A stretch of DNA of 64,000 nucleotides from NCBI RefSeq assembly GCF_014635205.1, contig NZ_BMCN01000002.1, forward strand, positions 310,001 to 374,000. Direction: 5' to 3'. A program made the translations under genes and the position numbers. This document shows positions 16,744-25,987 of this stretch, in pieces. This DNA is from Jeotgalicoccus aerolatus. GTDB lineage: Bacteria; Bacillota; Bacilli; Staphylococcales; Salinicoccaceae. The notes under the pieces are model-generated. The model was not told where the DNA came from. It made no database searches and saw only the letters and a list, made by a program, of their open reading frames with translations. Every line of letters begins with the position of its first letter. Within the stretch, counting starts at the first letter, position 1.

Positions 16744-17517
16744 ATGAGCACAAAAAAATTAATGAAAGACTACTACGATAAAGACCTGGCGGAACGATAT
16801 GCTGAAAATATCAGCCAAGTATATCCTGAATTCGACAGTAAAGCATTTGTTGACAATACCGTTATAAAAATTGAAGACGGCCGTATGTCAGAAAGAATTC
16901 AAGTATTCTCAGAGCAGTTGAGAGAATACTTACCGAATGATTATTCCCGAGCAATAGATATTATTATAGAAGTACTCGGCGAAGAAAATGAGGAATTTTA
17001 TTTCCCCGTTGAAAAAACACACTACTTCAGAGCATTGTCCAAGTTTGTTGAAATGTACGGACAAGAAGATTTTGATCAGTCAATCAAGGCAATGGAGGAA
17101 ATAACAAAACGGCATTCGTCGGAATTTGCTGTGCGTCCGTTTATTTTAAATAATTATGAAAAGATGGAGAAAGTTTTAAAGAGATGGGAAGTGAGCAATG
17201 ATGCTCACTTAAGGAGACTGGTCACAGAAGGTACGAGACCTCGGCTGCCGTGGGCGAAAAAACTGCCTTATTTAAAAAATGATGTAAACGAAAATTTAAA
17301 AATACTGAAACCATTTTTAAATGATCCGTCCAGATATGTAGAAAAATCTGCAGCAAATCATTTAAATGATATTTCAAAAGAATATCCAGATAAAGTGATT
17401 GCCTTTCTTAAAGCACATATGAACCAAACGTCTCCGTTTATAATACGGAGAGCCTTAAGAACTCTTAAAAAAGCTGAAGATACACAAGCGCTGTCTTTAT
17501 TGCAGGAATTAAAATAA
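16744..17517 (+). CDS. AlkC-like DNA alkylation repair protein (HEAT-like)
   Basis: 257 residues, helical throughout, resembling the AlkC/AlkD HEAT-like DNA glycosylases that remove N3- and N7-alkylpurines. Blocks typical of the AlkC side of the family are ITKRHSSEFAVRPFI, AHLRRLVTEGTRPRLPW and VEKSAANHLNDISKEYPD. The start at 16744 (after AGAGGTGAAG) is used; a longer reading would run through the degV terminator. Function is inferred from family similarity; the region around RPRLPWAKKLPYLK is the best-conserved part. Confidence 0.8.
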   Translation: MSTKKLMKDYYDKDLAERYAENISQVYPEFDSKAFVDNTVIKIEDGRMSERIQVFSEQLREYLPNDYSRAIDIIIEVLGEENEEFYFPVEKTHYFRALSKFVEMYGQEDFDQSIKAMEEITKRHSSEFAVRPFILNNYEKMEKVLKRWEVSNDAHLRRLVTEGTRPRLPWAKKLPYLKNDVNENLKILKPFLNDPSRYVEKSAANHLNDISKEYPDKVIAFLKAHMNQTSPFIIRRALRTLKKAEDTQALSLLQELK

Positions 17518-17645
17518 GGCTGTCATTTTTTAATCATCCTTTAATAATTGTTTAACTGTCCATTAGTTCAGCCCGGATATACTATGAGTAACAAATAAAA
17601 CAAACCCCGAAAAAACGGGAAACAAAAAATGGAGGATGATTATAA

Positions 17646-18548
17646 ATGAAGAAGCACAAAAGTTTATTTATCGGCGGGACATTGGCAGCAGCGTTAATTT
17701 TAGGAGCATGCAGTACGGACGGCAGCGCGAGTGCAGATGATATGGAATGGGAAACAGAAGAAAGAAGCGGGACTGTAACTGTTCAGGAAGATGAAAAAGC
17801 AAATGCAGAAACGTCAGCACAGGATGCGGTAGATAAGGCACTTAAAGAATTTGACGGTACTGTGACTGAAGTTGAATACGATGAAGACGACGGTGTGTAT
17901 TATTACGAGATTGAAATTGAAAATGGTGATGAAGATTTCAACGTAAAACTTAATTCAGAAGATTTAAGTGTAATTGAGCAGGATATGGACCGTGACGATG
18001 ACAGAGATGATCGCGATGATGATGGAGAAGACGATAGAGATAACCAAGGTGAAGACGACCGTGATGATGACGAATCAGCACAGAACAGCACAGACAAGCA
18101 AGCTGAAAATAAAAAAGGCAGCACGGATTTAGCAGATGCATTTAAAGATGACGGTGCAGAAGAAGCAATTACAACTGCAAAAGAAAACTTCGATGGTATT
18201 TTAGAGAGCATCACTTATGAAGAAGATGACGGCAGATATTACTATGAAGTACAACTTGAAAATAAAAATGAAGAGTACGAAGTGAAGCTCGACAGCGAAG
18301 ACTTCTCTGTACTTGAAGAAGAGCGTGACGATGATAATAACGACCGCGGCTTTAAAAAATTAGAAGCAGCTCATGAAGAACAAATCATTTCTTTTGAAGA
18401 AGCTGTGAAACTTGCTAAAGAGAATGTGAATGGTGAAGTCAGAGACTGGCAGTACGATGTGGATGATTTTGAATTCGAATTTGAAATCAATGATACAGAA
18501 GTTAAAATAGATGCAAAATCCGGACAAGTAACAGAACTGGATGATTAA
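17646..18548 (+). CDS. PepSY-domain lipoprotein with acidic linkers
   Basis: 300 residues. A signal peptide ends in the lipobox LGAC (Cys22), so the protein should be anchored outside the membrane. Three PepSY-like repeats follow (about 57-113, 167-228 and 240-298), recognisable by GTVTEVEYDEDDGVYYYEIE and the parallel DGILESITYEEDDGRYYYEV. Repeats one and two are joined by a linker of mostly Asp and Arg (about 115-142). PepSY modules are thought to act as protease inhibitors or extracytoplasmic sensors. TGGAGGATG precedes the ATG. It lies 100 bases before a two-component system whose third gene is another PepSY protein. Confidence 0.85.
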   Translation: MKKHKSLFIGGTLAAALILGACSTDGSASADDMEWETEERSGTVTVQEDEKANAETSAQDAVDKALKEFDGTVTEVEYDEDDGVYYYEIEIENGDEDFNVKLNSEDLSVIEQDMDRDDDRDDRDDDGEDDRDNQGEDDRDDDESAQNSTDKQAENKKGSTDLADAFKDDGAEEAITTAKENFDGILESITYEEDDGRYYYEVQLENKNEEYEVKLDSEDFSVLEEERDDDNNDRGFKKLEAAHEEQIISFEEAVKLAKENVNGEVRDWQYDVDDFEFEFEINDTEVKIDAKSGQVTELDD

Positions 18549-18553
18549 CACAT

Positions 18554-18576
18554 AACGTCCCTCGGGACGTTATTTT
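18554..18576 (+). terminator. Terminator after the PepSY lipoprotein gene
   Basis: AACGTCCC and GGGACGTT pair around a two-base centre, followed by ATTTT. It is shorter than others here and may allow some read-through into the response regulator. Confidence 0.65.
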
Positions 18577-18651
18577 AAAATCGATTAGATTCAGAAGCAG
18601 TAATGTACATGGTATAATTACAATAATTAATAAATATTGTGAGGAGATATC

Positions 18652-19326
18652 ATGGAGAAAATTTTAATAGTGGAAGATGATGAAAAAATTGCTCGTGTCG
18701 TTCAGCTCGAACTTGAATTTGAAGAGTACGAAGTAGACATAGCATACACTGGCAAAGAAGCACTTGAAAAATATGATTCAGGAGACTTCTCATTAATTTT
18801 GCTGGATGTCATGATTCCGCAGCTGAATGGTTTGGAAGTGCTCAGACGGATCAGACAAAAAGATTCAGGAATAAAAATTATAATGCTTACAGCAAGAGAT
18901 GCTGTCATGGACAAGGTGAGCGGATTAGATTCCGGTGCAAATGATTATATGACCAAGCCTTTTGAAGTCGAAGAGCTGCTTGCGAGAATCCGTGTACATT
19001 TAAAATCTGTTTCGACAAACGAAGTGAAAACCGAAGAAATTAAACATCGCCATTTGCTGATTAAACCGCTGGCCCGAGAAGTATACAGCAATGGAAAACT
19101 TGTATATCTGACTCAAAAAGAGTACGACGTGCTTCTTTATCTTATAAACAATAAAAATCAGGCATTGTCCCGCGATCAGATTATCGATGCTGTATGGGGT
19201 TATGATTATTTTGGCGATACTAATACAGTGGATGTATATGTCCGGTATATTCGAAAAAAATTGGATGACTCCAAACCATCACTTATTTCCAGTGTGCGCG
19301 GCATTGGTTATATAATAAAGGACTAG
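18652..19326 (+). CDS. OmpR-family response regulator
   Basis: 224 residues. The receiver domain has the acidic pair in VEDDEK, phospho-acceptor Asp52 in LILLDVMIP, the Thr of MLTARD and Lys of TKPF. The C-terminal winged helix ends with TVDVYVRYIRKKLDD and SVRGIGYII. The overall sequence resembles ArlR and other Gram-positive regulators, but orthology cannot be settled here. A TATAAT at 18613-18618 could be its -10. The stop is four bases before the sensor kinase start, so they are one operon. Confidence 0.92.
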   Translation: MEKILIVEDDEKIARVVQLELEFEEYEVDIAYTGKEALEKYDSGDFSLILLDVMIPQLNGLEVLRRIRQKDSGIKIIMLTARDAVMDKVSGLDSGANDYMTKPFEVEELLARIRVHLKSVSTNEVKTEEIKHRHLLIKPLAREVYSNGKLVYLTQKEYDVLLYLINNKNQALSRDQIIDAVWGYDYFGDTNTVDVYVRYIRKKLDDSKPSLISSVRGIGYIIKD

Positions 19327-19330
19327 CTAT

Positions 19331-20704
19331 ATGAAACTTGGTACAAAAATACAGTTGTATACGACGGTGATGATTGCCATAGTCGTTATACTTTCAAACT
19401 TATTAATATATTTTTCCTACAAACACTACTCCCTTGAAGCGGAGATGGGGCAACTGGAAAACAGAGGCAGTAATATTATTACAGAAATGCAGCAGGCACA
19501 AGAGAGCGGCATAAGCGGTGAAACGGTACTGCAGTATTTCTCCTTGTCAGATGGCTATGTCACCATGCTGAATTCACAGGGAGATCATCTTGTCAGAATT
19601 GCAACTGAAGAAAGCTACCTCGAATTAAACCAGCCGTACAGCACTTCACAATATACAGATGAAGTGACATACAATGAAGAACATTTTGTCATGGTATCTA
19701 TGCCTGTTATATGGGAAAACGGTGCAGTACACAGTTTACAAATTTACGAGAATGTATATTTCCTCTATGAAACCTACAATATTCTGAAATGGATATTAGT
19801 GATATCCTCTATTATTTTAATCGTGCTGGTATTCATTTTAAATCAGCTGATTACCAATTTAATTATCAGTCCGATTAAACGTCTGGTAAGAAGAATGAAT
19901 GATACAGAAAATGTCCGCCGTTATAAAACAATACCGGTGAATAAATCAGATGCTGCTGAATTGAAAATGCTGACGGATTCTTATAATGATATGATGCTGA
20001 TGCTTAAAGCACATGATGATAATCAGCAGGCATTTATTATGAATGCGTCTCACGAATTGAAAACACCGCTGACAGTGATCAGTTCATACGCTAAGATGCT
20101 GGAACGTTTCGGTAAGACACGTGAGGATCTTCTCGACGAAGGCATTACAGCAATCTCTGAAGAAACGACGCGTATGAAGTACTTAACTGAACAATTTTTA
20201 AGTTTTACTAAAGTAACGCATAGCGATACAAGTGCTGATAAGGAGCATATACCGGTTGTACAGCTGGTTAAAAGTGTTGCAGCAAGGCTTGAGAAAGTAT
20301 TTAAGAGAAATATTAGCGTTATTTCTGACGATACAAACCCGCATGTCTATGTATATCCGGATGCGCTGGAGCAGCTGCTGCGTATTTTCCTGGACAATGC
20401 ATATAAATATAGTGAAAAAGATATTGATGTCACGATTAAAAAAGACACTGGAAAAATTACTATTGCAATACAGGACTATGGAATTGGTATTCCAAATGAT
20501 GAGCTGGATGATATTTTTACGCGGTTTTATCGTGTCGATAAGGCAAGAACTCGTAAGAGCGGGGGTTCCGGCTTAGGACTGTCGATCGCTAAACAGCTGG
20601 CAGAGAATAATGATATCGACATTGAGGTTAAGAGCGTTATTAAGGAAGGCACAACGTTTACACTTATATTTAAAGAGGAGGTTCGAGATGGCGAAGCGGA
20701 GTAA
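19331..20704 (+). CDS. Sensor histidine kinase
   Basis: 457 residues. TM1 (about 10-29), an extracytoplasmic domain of about 115 residues, TM2 (about 150-172), a HAMP linker, then the dimerisation helix with phospho-acceptor His241 in NASHELKTPL. The ATPase domain has the N box DNAYKYS, DYGIGIP and GGSGLGLS. The layout is ArlS-like. The signal is unknown; the outer loop has no recognisable domain, and PepSY proteins coded on both sides are candidate partners. Its 3' end overlaps the second PepSY gene by 17 bases, implying coupled translation. Confidence 0.9.
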   Translation: MKLGTKIQLYTTVMIAIVVILSNLLIYFSYKHYSLEAEMGQLENRGSNIITEMQQAQESGISGETVLQYFSLSDGYVTMLNSQGDHLVRIATEESYLELNQPYSTSQYTDEVTYNEEHFVMVSMPVIWENGAVHSLQIYENVYFLYETYNILKWILVISSIILIVLVFILNQLITNLIISPIKRLVRRMNDTENVRRYKTIPVNKSDAAELKMLTDSYNDMMLMLKAHDDNQQAFIMNASHELKTPLTVISSYAKMLERFGKTREDLLDEGITAISEETTRMKYLTEQFLSFTKVTHSDTSADKEHIPVVQLVKSVAARLEKVFKRNISVISDDTNPHVYVYPDALEQLLRIFLDNAYKYSEKDIDVTIKKDTGKITIAIQDYGIGIPNDELDDIFTRFYRVDKARTRKSGGSGLGLSIAKQLAENNDIDIEVKSVIKEGTTFTLIFKEEVRDGEAE

Positions 20705-21512
20705 ATTTTTATTTGCGTTTTTCGGCATCGCTGCAGGAATCATTATAGGTATTCTGTGGGTGACGCTGAATCAGCAGGATTTTATATCCGAAGATGAAGC
20801 ACGTGCCGTAGTGACAGAACGATACGGCGGAGAGGTAGATTCTGTATCGCTGACAGACGATGACCGTTATTTCGTTATTAACTTAAAAGGGAACTCTGCA
20901 ACGCATAGTATTAAAGTAGACCGCGAAGATTCAAGTGTTGTAGGGATTGAAACAGTTTCAGAAAGTAAAGATACAGAACAGACTGCAGAAAATACAGATT
21001 CTAAAGAGACCAGCACCGAAGAAAAAGACAAGGCGGACTCAGAGAATAAAGACAAGACGTCTAAAGAAAATCAGAAATCTGATAACAAAAAAGATAATGA
21101 GCAGACCAAGCAGGAAGACACAGCTGACGAAGCGGACAAAGAAACAGCCGAGAAGCAGCCACTGACAGCTGAGGAAGCGATTAATATTGCGGCGGGTGAA
21201 GTTGGCGGAGTAAATGTCTATTCGACATGGAACGGCGACGGGACGGCCCGGGAGTATTATATACTGCAGCAGGTTAATGACGAGGATGAAGGCGCGCTTG
21301 TGTCGATCAACGGGGCTACAGGGCATATCAACAAAGTAGTCTGGCTGGAGATAGACGACGATTATGAAGAAATGGAACAGCTGGTCTACGAAGCAGCGCA
21401 ATATGCAAACATGTATGACAGCAGGTACATCGAATACGATGATGAATACTTTGATGATGACGACGGCAACGATGATGATGATTATGACGATGACAATGAT
21501 GATGACGATTGA
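20688..21512 (+). CDS. Membrane-anchored PepSY protein with acidic C-terminal tail
   Basis: 274 residues. One N-terminal membrane anchor (FLFAFFGIAAGIIIGILWV), a PepSY-like segment (about 33-85), a long Lys/Glu/Asp-rich linker (about 90-155), a second PepSY-like segment (about 158-215) and a C-terminal tail of nearly pure Asp/Glu/Asn. The ATG has AGAGGAGG and lies inside the end of the kinase gene. Anchor topology would put the domains outside the cell. The poly-acidic tail could bind divalent cations, which is inference. It is probably an accessory to the kinase. Confidence 0.8.
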   Translation: MAKRSKFLFAFFGIAAGIIIGILWVTLNQQDFISEDEARAVVTERYGGEVDSVSLTDDDRYFVINLKGNSATHSIKVDREDSSVVGIETVSESKDTEQTAENTDSKETSTEEKDKADSENKDKTSKENQKSDNKKDNEQTKQEDTADEADKETAEKQPLTAEEAINIAAGEVGGVNVYSTWNGDGTAREYYILQQVNDEDEGALVSINGATGHINKVVWLEIDDDYEEMEQLVYEAAQYANMYDSRYIEYDDEYFDDDDGNDDDDYDDDNDDDD

Positions 21513-21521
21513 TGTTCAGCG

Positions 21522-21550
21522 TTGACACATTTTTCTTTTAAGTATATAAT
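21522..21550 (+). promoter_or_regulatory. Consensus SigA promoter of the MarR gene
   Basis: TTGACA (21522-21527) and TATAAT (21545-21550) match both consensus hexamers exactly with a 17-base spacer. Any effective control would therefore have to be by repression. Confidence 0.9.
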
Positions 21551-21583
21551 TTGTAGGATTTAAAGCGCTTGAGGAGTAATTTC

Positions 21584-22018
21584 ATGAATAGAGTAGAAGA
21601 AAGTTTAAAAGCATTTGTCGGTATTAAACGGACAAATGATGTCTTAGAAAAAACAGTGAAAAAAGATGCGCAGCAATACGGATTGAATATTAGTGAATTT
21701 GCCGTTATGGAGCTTTTATATAATAAAGGCGAACAGCCAATTAACCGGATCCAGGAGCGTATACTGATTGCCAACTCGAGTACGACGTACATTTTAGATA
21801 AATTGCAGCAAAAAGGTTACATTGACAGAAAGCGCGACGAGAATGATAAACGGAGTATGAAAGCTGCTTTAACCGAAGAAGGTTACAAGCTGATTGAAGA
21901 GATTTTCCCTGAACATAGCGAGCTGCTGGCAAGTCTGTTTTCTGATCTCAGCGATGAAGAGCTGAGTGCATTTCGTGAAACTCTGAAAAAAATCAGTGCA
22001 AAGGCACATTCAAAATAA
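21584..22018 (+). CDS. MarR-family transcriptional regulator
   Basis: 144 residues. The winged-helix core is visible as LNISEFAVMELLYNKGEQP, then INRIQERILIANSSTTYIL and the wing KGYIDRKRDENDKRS. The family binds small phenolics or senses oxidation and usually represses nearby genes or itself. The start at 21584 is fixed by GAGGAG. It has its own consensus promoter and a terminator, so it is monocistronic. Neighbours on either side (PepSY operon, acetyltransferase, MFS gene) are possible targets. Confidence 0.88.
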   Translation: MNRVEESLKAFVGIKRTNDVLEKTVKKDAQQYGLNISEFAVMELLYNKGEQPINRIQERILIANSSTTYILDKLQQKGYIDRKRDENDKRSMKAALTEEGYKLIEEIFPEHSELLASLFSDLSDEELSAFRETLKKISAKAHSK

Positions 22019-22038
22019 TTAGAATTCAGGACTGATTT

Positions 22039-22069
22039 AAGCGGCACATTAATATGTGCCGCTTTTTTT
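22039..22069 (+). terminator. Terminator after the MarR gene
   Basis: AAGCGGCACAT and its exact reverse complement around TAAT, followed by a T run. Confidence 0.92.
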
Positions 22070-22125
22070 ATGTTCTAAAGTGTTCTATAGTAATGTTAAA
22101 TCTTAAATTGAAAGAATGTGTAACT

Positions 22126-22635
22126 ATGCTGGAACTTTTAAAGGAAAAAGAGTTTGATCAATTTTACGCCTTGCTGGAAGACTCTTTCCCAAAATCTGAA
22201 ATCAGAAGCTTTCAAGGTCAAAAAGAGCTGCTTAATCTTTCAGTTTATAACGTCTATGTATTGAAAGAAGATGAAGTAATTCTCGCATTTTTTGCTGAAT
22301 GGCAAAATGAGTCACACCGCTTTTTAGAGCATTTGGCAGTTAATGAAAAGTATCGCTCACGCGGCCTTGGTTCAAAAACACTGCAAGCTTACACAGCACA
22401 GAGCGATAAGCCTGTAGTGCTGGAAGTAGAACCGCCGAATGACGATATCCAAATCCGCCGGGTAAAATTTTATGAGAAAAATGGTTTTCATTTAACTTCT
22501 TACGGCTACGTTCAGCCAGTAATTAACGAAGGATACGAGGGGGTTCCTCTCGTGATGATGACATATCCGAAGAAATTAAATCACACTGAACTTGCACTTG
22601 TTAAAGATTGGCTGGATGAGACTGTATATAAATAA
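22126..22635 (+). CDS. GNAT-family N-acetyltransferase
   Basis: 169 residues. The acetyl-CoA loop of the GNAT fold is present as YRSRGLGSKTLQAY after strand FLEHLAVNE, and FYEKNGFHLTS marks the end of the core. The acceptor cannot be deduced. The ATG at 22126 fits the fold's beginning, but the ribosome site is weak (GAAAGAATG); an upstream in-frame ATG at 22093 is possible. It precedes an MFS exporter by 24-30 bases and is probably cotranscribed with it. Confidence 0.8.
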   Translation: MLELLKEKEFDQFYALLEDSFPKSEIRSFQGQKELLNLSVYNVYVLKEDEVILAFFAEWQNESHRFLEHLAVNEKYRSRGLGSKTLQAYTAQSDKPVVLEVEPPNDDIQIRRVKFYEKNGFHLTSYGYVQPVINEGYEGVPLVMMTYPKKLNHTELALVKDWLDETVYK

Positions 22636-22665
22636 CAGCACGAAATCTTACCGGGGGGGATGGAT

Positions 22666-23865
22666 TTGGATTTTATAGAACAGGGATCTAAAAATTATAA
22701 ACAGACAGCACTTGCATTCTTCGCTGCAGGATTCAACACATTTGCAATACTTTATGTCGTTCAGCCGATACTGCCGGACTTGACTGAATATTACGGGGTA
22801 TCACCGACAACTGCGAGTTTATCGTTATCTGTAACGACTTTTACTTTAGCGATTAGTATGCTGATTTTTGGCTCTGTTTCAGAAGCGGTCGGCAGAAAAA
22901 ATATAATGGTAATATCGATGCTCGCGGCGTCGATATTCTGTATATTTACGGCATTCAGCCCAACCTTTGGAACACTTATAGTCATGAGGGCTCTGCAGGG
23001 TGTGGTTTTGGCAGGCCTCCCTTCTATCGCAATGGCTTATCTGGGAGAAGAGATTCACCCGCGAAGTCTGCCCGGTGCCATGGGTCTATACATAAGCGGG
23101 AATGCGCTAGGTGCGGTGTTTGGCCGTGTGTTTTCAGGCGTTGCAGCCGGACTTTGGGGCTGGCAGTTTGGTTTAATTGGTGTCGGCGCTGTGAGCTTAG
23201 TGGCAACGATTATTTTCTGGTACGCTTTATCACCGTCAAAACATTTCGTAAAAAGAGAATTTAACGTTAAAGATTTATTTAAATCTCTGACTGAACACTT
23301 AAAAAATCCATTGCTTATTATTTTATTTATAATGGGCTTTTTACTTCTCGGTACCAACGTGTCTTTGTATAATTATGTTTCGTTCGTACTGATTGAAGAT
23401 TTTAATATCAGCCAGACGATTGTCAGCTGGGTATATTTGATCTTTTTAGTCGGTGTATTAAGTTCTATGTTTTCAGGGCAGCTTGTTTATAAATTCGGCA
23501 AGGTCGTAATGCTCTATGCAGGTATTATTATTGCGGTTTGCGGCTTATTAGTTGTCTTAATACCATCGGTGTGGATGATCGTAATTGGTTTAGTATTATT
23601 CACATTCGGCTTCTTTATTGCCCATTCACTGACAAGCGGCTGGGTTGGCAATATTGCGCACAGCAATAAAGCGCAGGCATCATCACTGTATTTGTTTTTT
23701 TACTATACAGGCTCGAGTGTTGGAGGAACAGCTGCCGGAGTATTTTGGATGCAGGGCGGCTGGCTCGGAGTATCTTTGATGAATATTAGTTTCCTAGTTA
23801 TCTGCTTAATTTTGTTTATGACATTTTTATATTTATTGAAGCGGAGAATATGGCACTTCAAGTAG
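22666..23865 (+). CDS. MFS transporter (YnfM/YgaY-type)
   Basis: About 399 residues with 12 predicted helices. It begins LGIL-free but has the motif FGSVSEAVGRKNIM (MFS motif A) and GVVLAGLPSIAMAYLGEE in helix 4, which fit the drug:H+ antiporter-1 group near YnfM. The run of seven G at 22653-22659 directly abuts an ATG at 22660, too close for good initiation, while TTG at 22666 is six bases away, so I prefer the TTG; the two differ by two residues. Substrate unknown. A bidirectional terminator follows. Confidence 0.8.
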   Translation: MDFIEQGSKNYKQTALAFFAAGFNTFAILYVVQPILPDLTEYYGVSPTTASLSLSVTTFTLAISMLIFGSVSEAVGRKNIMVISMLAASIFCIFTAFSPTFGTLIVMRALQGVVLAGLPSIAMAYLGEEIHPRSLPGAMGLYISGNALGAVFGRVFSGVAAGLWGWQFGLIGVGAVSLVATIIFWYALSPSKHFVKREFNVKDLFKSLTEHLKNPLLIILFIMGFLLLGTNVSLYNYVSFVLIEDFNISQTIVSWVYLIFLVGVLSSMFSGQLVYKFGKVVMLYAGIIIAVCGLLVVLIPSVWMIVIGLVLFTFGFFIAHSLTSGWVGNIAHSNKAQASSLYLFFYYTGSSVGGTAAGVFWMQGGWLGVSLMNISFLVICLILFMTFLYLLKRRIWHFK

Positions 23866-23887
23866 ATTATCCGGTCTTAAAGTATGT

Positions 23888-23931
23888 AAAAAAAGCAGGT
23901 GAACTTCCTTTTGGAAGCACCTGCTTTTTTA
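23888..23931. terminator. Bidirectional terminator
   Basis: A stem of AAAAAAGCAGGTG with its complement, with an inner CTTCC/GGAAG extension, closes the MFS gene and the convergent aldehyde dehydrogenase. Confidence 0.9.
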
Positions 23932-25359
23932 TTATGCGAAGTAACCTTTAATAGATTTAACTTCTAAAAATTCTTCCAGTCCGTAGTCGCCCCATTCACG
24001 GCCGATACCTGACTGTTTATAACCGCCAAACGGTAATGTTTGAGGACCGGTGCAATCATTAATTGATATTGTTCCAGCTTCGATAGAACGTGCAACTTTC
24101 TGAAGTTTGTCTTTATCTTTGCCTACAACGTAGCCTGCTAAGCCGTATACAGTATCGTTCGCAATACGAATCGCTTCGTCTAAGTCGCCATATGTGATAA
24201 CACTCATCACTGGACCGAAGATTTCTTCCTGAGCGATTGTCATACCGTTATCAACATCTGTGAAGATCGTCGGTTTAACAAAGTAGCCTTTTTCCAGACC
24301 GTCAGGTTTTCCAGTGCCGCCGTAATATAAAGTGGCGCCTTCTTCCTGCCCTTTTTCTATATAACCTTGAACTCTGTCGAATTGTTTTTTACTGATTAAA
24401 GGACCAACTTCAATGCCATCTTCACGCGGATTTCCAACTTTAACAGCGCTAATTTTTTCTTTAAGTTTTTCTAAAAAATCATCTTTCATATTTTCAGGTA
24501 TGAGCGTACGTGTTCCAGCAGTACATACTTGTCCTGTATTTCTGACGACTCTGTTTACAGCTGATTCTGCTGCTTCATCCAAATCAGCATCGTCGAGAAC
24601 AATCAGCGGAGATTTACCGCCGAGTTCAAGGGCAACTTTTTTGAAGTCAGCTGCTGATTTTTCCATAATACTTTGTCCAGCGCGGCCGGAGCCGGTAAAT
24701 GACATCATGCGGACGTCGGGATGTTCGCTGAGTGGTATACCCACGTTTTCACCGTCACCGTTAACCAGATTAAAGACACCTTTTGGCACTTCTGCAGCTT
24801 CAAATATTTCTGCTAAAATACATGCAGTCACAGGTGTTTCCTCACTTGGCTTTAAGACAACTGGGGAACCTGCTGCGAATGCTGCAGACAGTTTTAATGC
24901 AGTTTGATTCGTCGGGAAGTTCCAAGGTGTAATCAGACCTGCAACGCCGATACTTTCTTTAACTATTAATGCATCTTCACGCTGTTCTTCAAATTCAAAA
25001 GTGTCCAGCGTTTTTGCTGCAGTTCTAAAATGATTTAAACCTGCAGAGAAGTGGGATTGATCAGAAACCTTCAGCGGAGAACCCAATTCATTTGTAATAG
25101 TATCTATTAAATCGTCTTTACGTTTCTCGTATTCATCAGCTATACGTTCCAGCATTGCTTGACGTTCTTTAACAGGAGTATGACGGAATTCGAGATACAC
25201 ACTGTTGGCTGCGGCAACAGCTTTATCAACATCTTCTTTATTACCGCTTGCAACTGTTGCGAATACTTCTTCTGTTGCAGGATTAATGACTTCAATTGTT
25301 TCACTGCTGGTGCTGTTTACCCATTCACCGTTTATAAATTGTTTATTATAATTTTTCAA
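23932..25359 (-). CDS. NAD(P)-dependent aldehyde dehydrogenase
   Basis: 475 residues of the ALDH superfamily. The catalytic Glu lies in ALELGGKSP and the nucleophilic Cys in [22 protein letters not shown] and [11 protein letters not shown] mark the cofactor site. It is closest in style to the broad-specificity AldA/YwdH-type enzymes of staphylococci; the aldehyde substrate is not determined. The start is a TTG at 25359 with GGAGGG eight bases upstream. It is a single-gene unit. Confidence 0.88.
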   Translation of the reverse strand: MKNYNKQFINGEWVNSTSSETIEVINPATEEVFATVASGNKEDVDKAVAAANSVYLEFRHTPVKERQAMLERIADEYEKRKDDLIDTITNELGSPLKVSDQSHFSAGLNHFRTAAKTLDTFEFEEQREDALIVKESIGVAGLITPWNFPTNQTALKLSAAFAAGSPVVLKPSEETPVTACILAEIFEAAEVPKGVFNLVNGDGENVGIPLSEHPDVRMMSFTGSGRAGQSIMEKSAADFKKVALELGGKSPLIVLDDADLDEAAESAVNRVVRNTGQVCTAGTRTLIPENMKDDFLEKLKEKISAVKVGNPREDGIEVGPLISKKQFDRVQGYIEKGQEEGATLYYGGTGKPDGLEKGYFVKPTIFTDVDNGMTIAQEEIFGPVMSVITYGDLDEAIRIANDTVYGLAGYVVGKDKDKLQKVARSIEAGTISINDCTGPQTLPFGGYKQSGIGREWGDYGLEEFLEVKSIKGYFA

Positions 25360-25421
25360 AATGGACCCTCCATATAATTGCGTATATTTATATTTATCCT
25401 TATATACTAGCTGTTAAACAG

Positions 25422-25450
25422 AAAAAACCTGGAGAATGTCTCCAGGTTTA
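25422..25450 (-). terminator. Terminator of the DoxX-like gene at 25455
   Basis: On the minus strand CCTGGAGA, a short loop and TCTCCAGG are followed by TTTTTT. Confidence 0.88.
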
Positions 25451-25454
25451 GTGA

Positions 25455-25802
25455 TTATTTACGGAATGTTTCAAGGAAACTCAAAGTATTAATTCCGAAA
25501 AGTTTCAAGGCGTTTTTACTGCCTTCATAGCCGTGTCCAGCTTTAAGGTGTTTCACAACAGCAACACCAAGTACGGCATTAATTAAAAATATACCGGCAC
25601 GTGTAAAAGTTTTTCCTAAGAAAGACAGGAATAAGAAGATTGCACCGATTGCTTCAAAGTAGCCCGCTGCTTTCATTTGATCGTTGTTGACGTTGAATTC
25701 AGATTCAAATTCTTCCCCCATATTGCCATCAGCTTTAATTTTATTGAGCCCGCCTTCAAAAACTTGTGAGCCGACATAGGCATTAACTAAATACTTTATC
25801 AT
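25455..25802 (-). CDS. Small DoxX-like membrane protein
   Basis: 115 residues with three or four hydrophobic segments (about 50-65, 68-84 and others), a charged stretch at 22-40 and a short cytoplasmic-looking end. The pattern AAGYFEAIGAIFLFLSFLGK is reminiscent of DoxX-family helix 2. It is the second such protein in the window and not obviously a duplicate of the one at 478. CAGGAGGAT precedes the ATG. Function unknown. Confidence 0.6.
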   Translation of the reverse strand: MIKYLVNAYVGSQVFEGGLNKIKADGNMGEEFESEFNVNNDQMKAAGYFEAIGAIFLFLSFLGKTFTRAGIFLINAVLGVAVVKHLKAGHGYEGSKNALKLFGINTLSFLETFRK

Positions 25803-25891
25803 AAGATATCCTCCTGGAAATTTTTCAAAATTTCATAATGATTTATGTTCCCATTTTAGCATAGAGTTAAACAAAATTACTCGAATTAAAA

Positions 25892-25920
25892 TTGACTAAA
25901 AAAAATTCGTGTGGTAACTT
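25892..25920 (+). promoter_or_regulatory. SigA promoter of the PTS-IIC-like gene
   Basis: TTGACT (25892-25897) and TAACTT (25915-25920) with a 17-base spacer. Its -35 is also a possible TTG start of a longer reading of the downstream gene, which argues against that longer start. Confidence 0.6.
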
Positions 25921-25987
25921 AATCTCATTGCATTTTCATGAAAGACTTTTCATAAATATAACCATTATAGATAAATATTTGGGGGTT

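Noticed and set aside
25892-25987. Longer N-terminus of the PTS-IIC-like protein starting at TTG 25892
   Set aside because: That TTG is the first half of the -35 box TTGACT of a well-spaced promoter and lacks a ribosome site.
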